From assembly GCA_910588325.1 (NCBI GenBank), contig CAJUPP010000076.1, positions 1 through 16,505 of the forward strand: DNA of 16,505 bases, written 5' to 3'. This document shows positions 14,314-16,505 of this stretch, piece after piece (position 1 is the first letter of the stretch; the number at the start of each line of letters is the position of its first letter). The position numbers were made by a program, and so were the translations under genes. This DNA comes from an uncultured Hungatella sp. GTDB taxonomy: Bacteria; Bacillota; Clostridia; Lachnospirales; Lachnospiraceae. A model generated the notes under the pieces. It was given only the letters and a program-made list of their open reading frames with translations. It had not been told where the DNA came from and ran no database searches.

Positions 14314-15196
14314 CAGAAAAACCGGAAGCTTCTGCCACACGGATCGATGCCTTGTTGGAGGCATCGATTTTTGCATAGATGCAGACCGGCGTCCGGGCCT
14401 TTTCCTTCACCAGCTCCACGATTTTCCTTAAGGCTTCTGCAGCATAGCCTCTGCGGCGGTACGGATGGAAAATGTGGTATCCGATTTCGATGTAAAGCAG
14501 GTCTTCACCTGTCTGCATCTCCCGTTCTCCCCCGGCCTGTCCCTCCGTTTTCCCATCGTTTCCTGCCGCCTCTGCCTCCCATGGCTCCTTTCCATAGCTT
14601 GTCCGGACGATACCTGCCTTCCCTGCCAGTCTTCCTGTCTCTTTCTCCACCACTGCCCATAAACCGTATTCATAGAAACTATACTGGCAGCGAATATACC
14701 GTGAAAGACTTTCCTCTGTATAGAAGACAGCGTCCTCCTGTGTATCTGTCTCTTCCCTGGGAACCTGTCCTGCATCCTCCACCTGAAACTCCCGAATCAA
14801 CAGACGCCTCGTCTCCCCTATCCGCCACGGCAGCCCCGCATGCCTTCTCACCACCTGTTCCAGATAGGCTGCATCTATGTCTTTCAGGGATTCCGCCACA
14901 TAGGAGGCCGGCCACAGATCAAGGCCCTCCCTGTCCTGCAGTCCAATGACGGCTCTCCCGGCCCTTTTCGCCGCCAGAAGAGCCTCCTTTTCGTCCGATA
15001 TGACAACCGTATAATCTATTCCTTCAATTCTGACCTCTCTCTTTTGTGTCATCCCCCACCCGTCCCATACCTTCCGTACTCTGCAATGCAGAATCTCCTG
15101 CACTGTTTCTGTACTGCTTTTTAGTTTACTAACTCTCTCAGTATACATCAAAATGGAAGAATTGTAACGATTAACAGCAGCCACTCCGTGTTTCAT
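14249..15196 (-). CDS. GNAT-family N-acetyltransferase with an uncharacterised N-terminal region
   Basis: The C-terminal part (about 128-315) is a RimJ/RimL-like acetyltransferase: TRRLLIREFQVED opens it, the acetyl-CoA loop is HPYRRRGYAAEAL (244-256), and NKASIRVAEASGF (281-293) is the usual helix. Acetyl-CoA would be the donor; the acceptor is unknown. Residues about 55-125 form a separate small region seen before GNAT domains in related bacteria, of unknown role. A low-complexity Gly/Glu-rich insertion lies near 202-232. The start is uncertain. GGAG lies 11 nt before this ATG, 23 nt after the oxidoreductase stop, which supports coupling. However, the first 48 codons are AT-rich and non-conserved-looking, and M49 (coordinate 15052) behind GGGTGGGGG would give a 267-residue protein. 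The last 21 codons overlap the convergent gene. Confidence 0.82.
   Translation of the reverse strand: MKHGVAAVNRYNSSILMYTERVSKLKSSTETVQEILHCRVRKVWDGWGMTQKREVRIEGIDYTVVISDEKEALLAAKRAGRAVIGLQDREGLDLWPASYVAESLKDIDAAYLEQVVRRHAGLPWRIGETRRLLIREFQVEDAGQVPREETDTQEDAVFYTEESLSRYIRCQYSFYEYGLWAVVEKETGRLAGKAGIVRTSYGKEPWEAEAAGNDGKTEGQAGGEREMQTGEDLLYIEIGYHIFHPYRRRGYAAEALRKIVELVKEKARTPVCIYAKIDASNKASIRVAEASGFSVIAQKCIGAGQWLYLCSDCWR
14343..14372 (+). terminator. Intrinsic terminator of the 13633 gene, inside the GNAT gene
   Basis: The stem ATCGATGCC (14343-14351) pairs perfectly with GGCATCGAT (14360-14368) around an 8-nt loop, and five Ts (14368-14372) follow on the + strand. It lies 29 nt after the + strand stop codon. 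The same bases encode residues 277-285 of the GNAT protein (IDASNKASI), so the palindrome could be partly a product of that conserved motif. Confidence 0.6.
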
Positions 15197-15219
15197 TTAT
15201 GTCGGTGCTCCTATTGTCA

Positions 15220-16505
15220 CTAACCCATAACTGCCGGAAATTCCTGCACCTGCAAAGTCTCCCTTGCCCGGTCAGCCAAAAACACCGCCAGATGTCCGTG
15301 AATGGAATCCTCAATACCGGTATAGGATATGGACGGCTGCTCCCCCTGAAGCACATGAACAAAATCCTCCACCAGCCGCAGATCGCCTCCCCCGTGAGAC
15401 CCTGTCAGTCCGCTTTTATCGCCTCCGATCCCTAAGTCAATCCTCTTTTCGCTCCATCCCCGTTCTGCCTGGTGATCGATTCTTCGCAGGTCATAAAAAG
15501 AGTCATCAAATACGCCTTTCAGCTCACCCTTTGTACCTACAATATGCAGATTCCGCTCCGCCTTCGCTGCGCCGCCCACCATATTCAGCGTAGCAGTTGA
15601 CCCGTCTGCAAAATTCAGCATCACTGATTGATGATCCACATTCTCATGTCCGCAGTTCCACGCACACAGGCCGTAAGGATTGTCTGTGGAAAGAGATTTT
15701 ATTTTCTCCTCTATGGAAGGCTTTTCCAGATGCGCCAGGCTGTCCCACACATAGAACCCCCAGCGGTCGGGATGATCGATGCAAAGCTTCCTGGCGGAAT
15801 AGTCACACTCCCTCTCCACAGGACAGTCTGTCAGGCAGCGGCTTCCCGCCCCCTTGGGCCTTTTATCTGCTGTAAAGCCAAAATCACTGCCGAAGCTTGC
15901 CACATGCCGGGGCGCAATCCCGCTTTTCAGCCAGATCAGGATGTCCAGATCATGACAGCACTTGGCTAAAAGCATGGTGGCGCCGCACTTTTTACAGTTG
16001 TTCCATTTCCCCCGCACATAGGCGGCTGAAAGATGGTGGTAGCTGACATGTTCCGTAGCATATATGTTGATGATATCGCCGATTTCTCCTGCCATCACTG
16101 CCTCCTTAACAGCCCTGTAGAAAGGCGCATACCGCAGCACATGGCAGATCATCACCCTGCGGCCTGTTTCCTTTGCCGCTTTGTACAGCCTCCACATCTC
16201 ATCCTCATTGATGGCAAAAGGTTTCTCCAGCAGCATATCATAGTCTTTCTGCAGCAGCGGGACTGCCGTTTCCACATGCTGGTTATCCATGGTTCCGTTG
16301 ATAACCGCATCCGCCAGCTTCGGCTCCTTTACCAGTTCCATTGCGCTCCCGAAGCAGCGCTCCTTTGGAATGTCAAACATCTTAGCCGCCTTTGAACGGC
16401 GCAGGGGATCCGGGTCCGCCACCCCCACAATCTGGAATTCCTCCGGGTGGTTTAAGGCATATTGGCTGTACAACAAAGAACGGTGTCCTGCCCCCACAAT
16501 AATCG
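15220..16505 (-). CDS. Gfo/Idh/MocA-family oxidoreductase (partial, N-terminus beyond window)
   Basis: This is an NAD(P)-dependent sugar or polyol oxidoreductase, or a glycosidase-like relative of that fold. The frame stays open to the right edge, where codons for IIVGAGHRS form the start of the Rossmann fold; the GTG at 16495-16497 is thus an internal valine codon, not the start. Counting from that valine, EKP (91-93) carries the family catalytic lysine, and CHDLDILIWL (181-190) is the conserved active-site helix. A cysteine cluster, C221, C225, C231 and C239, with C278 and C282 nearby, suggests a metal or structural site in an insertion between the last strands. The C-terminal part has the GTKGEL segment (321-326) common to the family. 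It appears to be co-transcribed with the GNAT gene 23 nt downstream. The substrate is not predictable from the sequence alone. Confidence 0.9.
   Translation of the reverse strand, partial: IIVGAGHRSLLYSQYALNHPEEFQIVGVADPDPLRRSKAAKMFDIPKERCFGSAMELVKEPKLADAVINGTMDNQHVETAVPLLQKDYDMLLEKPFAINEDEMWRLYKAAKETGRRVMICHVLRYAPFYRAVKEAVMAGEIGDIINIYATEHVSYHHLSAAYVRGKWNNCKKCGATMLLAKCCHDLDILIWLKSGIAPRHVASFGSDFGFTADKRPKGAGSRCLTDCPVERECDYSARKLCIDHPDRWGFYVWDSLAHLEKPSIEEKIKSLSTDNPYGLCAWNCGHENVDHQSVMLNFADGSTATLNMVGGAAKAERNLHIVGTKGELKGVFDDSFYDLRRIDHQAERGWSEKRIDLGIGGDKSGLTGSHGGGDLRLVEDFVHVLQGEQPSISYTGIEDSIHGHLAVFLADRARETLQVQEFPAVMG

Noticed and set aside
14347..15124. + strand frames antisense to the GNAT gene
   Set aside because: Pro/Ser/Arg-rich shadows without ribosome binding sites; the minus-strand frame has GNAT motifs.
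16495..16497. GTG as start codon of the oxidoreductase
   Set aside because: It is the valine of the Rossmann-fold opening; two upstream isoleucine codons remain in frame to the window edge, so the gene continues outside.
1..16505. Defence system, prophage, CRISPR array or transposon
   Set aside because: No regularly spaced repeats, integrase, transposase, nuclease or phage structural genes were found in any frame; the palindromes have no linked enzyme.

Overview
The window looks like chromosomal DNA from a Gram-positive anaerobe of the class Clostridia, most likely Lachnospiraceae. The grounds are strong AGGAGG-type ribosome binding sites, moderate GC, a YtvI-type sporulation permease, a YesL/DUF624 protein and a MsmR/RafR-like sugar locus. 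The genus cannot be fixed from sequence alone. No rRNA, tRNA, CRISPR array, insertion sequence or phage gene was seen.

The core (about 1.6-10.6 kb) is an alpha-galactoside utilisation locus. An AraC-family regulator on the + strand (9698-10549) diverges from a minus-strand run. That run is a lipoprotein sugar-binding protein (8065-9369), two CUT1 ABC permeases (7162-8043 and 6316-7149), a GH36 alpha-galactosidase (3965-6151) and a GH13 enzyme resembling amylosucrase or sucrose hydrolase (1625-3463). The inferred pathway is uptake of raffinose-type sugars, release of galactose by the GH36 enzyme, and processing of the released sucrose by the GH13 enzyme. The layout recalls the streptococcal msm/raf locus, but the sucrose-processing slot, held there by sucrose phosphorylase, is held here by a GH13_4-like protein. 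No transport ATPase is present, so a shared MsmK-type ATPase elsewhere in the genome is expected.

The left end holds a YtvI/AI-2E family permease (163-1212, GTG start). Three long inverted repeats punctuate the left 4 kb: 58-162, 1305-1447 (32-bp arms with two nested hairpins) and 3736-3934 (a roughly 199-nt near-continuous hairpin with a perfect 28-bp outer stem). They do not look like ordinary terminators and may be dispersed palindromic elements.

Right of the sugar locus are housekeeping or poorly known genes. They are an HPr-like protein lacking the phospho-histidine motif (10736-10990, -), an RluA-type pseudouridine synthase (11115-11801, -), a hemolysin III/PAQR membrane protein (11934-12593, +), a YesL-like membrane protein (12648-13448, -) and an unidentified single-pass membrane protein (13633-14313, +). 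After these come a GNAT acetyltransferase with an uncharacterised N-terminal region (14249-15196, -) and a Gfo/Idh/MocA oxidoreductase cut by the right edge (15220-16505, -). The last two are probably co-transcribed. The + strand gene at 13633 converges on and overlaps the GNAT gene by 65 nt, and its apparent terminator lies inside the GNAT coding sequence.

I found no wholly new multi-gene system. The most unusual items are the large palindromic elements, the GH13_4-for-sucrose-phosphorylase arrangement and the degenerate HPr-like protein.
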